From the NCBI RefSeq assembly GCF_001610835.1, contig NZ_CP011270.1:5598001-5662000 (forward strand): a stretch of 64,000 nucleotides of DNA, read 5' to 3'. The notes under the pieces are model-generated. The model worked only from the letters and a program-made list of their open reading frames with translations, made no database searches and was not told where the DNA came from. Position numbers and translations under genes: made by a program. This stretch comes from Planctomyces sp. SH-PL14. Its GTDB lineage: Bacteria > Planctomycetota > Planctomycetia > Planctomycetales > Planctomycetaceae. The stretch's first letter is position 1; every line of letters begins with the position of its first letter. Below, piece by piece: positions 63,006-64,000 of this stretch.

Positions 63006-63875
63006 TTAAGAACGGGCCTCTCCTAATGTGACGCGTTCCACCGTGAAGGAACGATCCGCCCCCCGACCCGTGTTCGTGGCCCGCTTCGGAAAATAAGCCT
63101 TCCGCCCCTCATCCCCCACTTCCACCTCCTGGAACTCCTGAACCTCATAAAGATCGACCATCTTCGGCAGCGTCGGGGCGATGGCGATCGTCGACCGGAT
63201 CCGCCGGGGAATCCAACCGACCTGCCGCGACAGCCAGACCTCGCAGTCCGCCATCCCTCCCCCCCGCACCACGATCTGCTGAACCCGCAGATGCAGGCAC
63301 TCCTCACCCGCGATCTTCTCCCAACCCAGCACCTCAAGATTCGGCTTCTCAAGATACGACGGGAGCGACTCGTTCAGCTCAAAAAGCCGCAGACCCAGGA
63401 AGTGAGCCGGGGAGAACTGCCGGTCGAATTCTTCGTAGAGCGCCGACTTGTTGACGCCCAGGATCTTGTTCGGATCGTCCGATGAGAAGTCGGCCCGCGC
63501 CACCCGGTCTCCGTCGAGTGCCATCCGGACGCGATGCCAGCGCTTCCCGTCCGACGTCTTCCGGGCCGCCATCTCAATCAGTTCGATCTTCCCGGCCCTG
63601 GCCCACTTCCAGCGCCCCGGTCCCTCGAAGATCGCCAGCTTGTCGGTGCTGTCAGCCGGAGTCGTCTCCAAGAGCGTGAACTCGCAGTTAACCGACTCAT
63701 AGTCGCGGAGGGCCTTCGCGACTCGTTCCCGAATCTCGGCGACTTTCGGGAGGTTCTCCGCTCGCAGATGCGTCGCCAAGAGACCCATTCCCAAGAGCAA
63801 CATTCCGACGAACCGGGCGATCACTCGACGTCGACCAAGACCGAGTCGACCCGTCCCCCATTCCTGAGCAGCCAT
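63006..63875 (-). CDS. Exported LolA-like protein (289 aa)
   Basis: ATG 63875 has TGAGGA 6 nt upstream. The signal (RFVGMLLLGMGLLATHLRAE) is followed by a single beta-rich domain: KALRDYESVNCEFTLLETTP at the start and EVWLSRQVGWIPRRIRSTIA towards the end. The order of elements resembles LolA/outer-membrane lipoprotein-sorting proteins as found in planctomycetes, where many such proteins exist and their exact substrate is unknown. Its stop codon directly abuts element copy G. Confidence 0.7.
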   Translation of the reverse strand: MAAQEWGTGRLGLGRRRVIARFVGMLLLGMGLLATHLRAENLPKVAEIRERVAKALRDYESVNCEFTLLETTPADSTDKLAIFEGPGRWKWARAGKIELIEMAARKTSDGKRWHRVRMALDGDRVARADFSSDDPNKILGVNKSALYEEFDRQFSPAHFLGLRLFELNESLPSYLEKPNLEVLGWEKIAGEECLHLRVQQIVVRGGGMADCEVWLSRQVGWIPRRIRSTIAIAPTLPKMVDLYEVQEFQEVEVGDEGRKAYFPKRATNTGRGADRSFTVERVTLGEARS

Positions 63876-64000
63876 GACGAATCCTCACGAGGCCCCGAGA
63901 CTCCATGACATGCGATCATCGAATCCGATTGGATTCGCCTCGGCAAGTGAAGAGCCGGTCCAGATGAGGACCTCCTCCGAGCGGCGGCACCCGGTTCCAC

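Overview
The window reads as a high-GC chromosome segment from a member of the Planctomycetota, most likely Planctomycetales. The evidence is a DUF1549/DUF1553 (PSD1) - DUF1501 operon, a short ECF sigma factor of the Rhodopirellula/Verrucomicrobium type, a formylmethanofuran dehydrogenase subunit C, a MoxR/DUF58/BatA-type operon, and many short intergenic repeats of the kind common in this phylum. No rRNA, tRNA, CRISPR array, transposase, integrase or replication origin was recognised.

Layout. 1-7.7 kb (minus): a three-gene secreted operon, PSD1 cytochrome protein, DUF1501 protein, second PSD1 protein (cut by the left edge). 8.0-16.8 kb (plus): ECF sigma factor, membrane-anchored partner, then a CusCBA/Czc-type tripartite metal-efflux system. 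16.9-19.3 kb: a small unknown gene, the 3' remnant of a ceramidase-like gene, and divergent fhcC and mobA (C1 carrier and molybdopterin cofactor). 19.3-20.0 kb: a gene-free block of palindromic repeats. 20.0-37.4 kb (plus): MoxR ATPase, DUF58 protein, two BatA/vWA-type membrane proteins, a coiled-coil membrane protein and a DUF4159 protein, followed by a four-haem cytochrome, a thioredoxin-HEAT protein and a SIMPL protein. 37.7-45.6 kb: small and mostly uncharacterised genes, including a run of short membrane proteins, a methyltransferase and a WD40 protein. 46-50.7 kb (plus): a GspF-N-like membrane protein, a short tyrosine phosphatase, and a four-gene RNA repair cassette (P-loop polynucleotide kinase, Thg1-like 3'-5' polymerase, ATP-dependent RNA ligase, HD-Pnk). 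51-55 kb: OB-fold, GYF-type, SUKH-3 and secreted HEAT-like proteins. 55.1-59.0 kb (minus): five phage-tail-like genes with no other phage genes. 59.4-63.9 kb (minus): a PRC-barrel-like secreted protein, an unknown gene, a truncated Hsp70, and a LolA-like secreted protein.

The RNA repair cassette is the strongest functional unit. Its genes overlap, and together they could heal both ends of a broken RNA (5'-OH kinase, 2',3'-phosphoesterase), rebuild a 5' end by templated 3'-5' addition (Thg1-like), and seal it (ligase).

The strongest structural signal is a family of seven dispersed elements of about 320-340 bp (A-G; 21061, 37390, 45599, 47062, 50658, 59035 and 62680). All copies share a multi-hairpin architecture with visible compensatory change. 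Most lie just beyond a stop codon, and two fill the gap between convergent genes. At each copy the plus-strand base composition switches from G-rich on the left to C-rich on the right (weak at first for copy F), whatever the orientation of the element or of the genes. Five of the seven lie in the last 18 kb, which looks like an accessory region.
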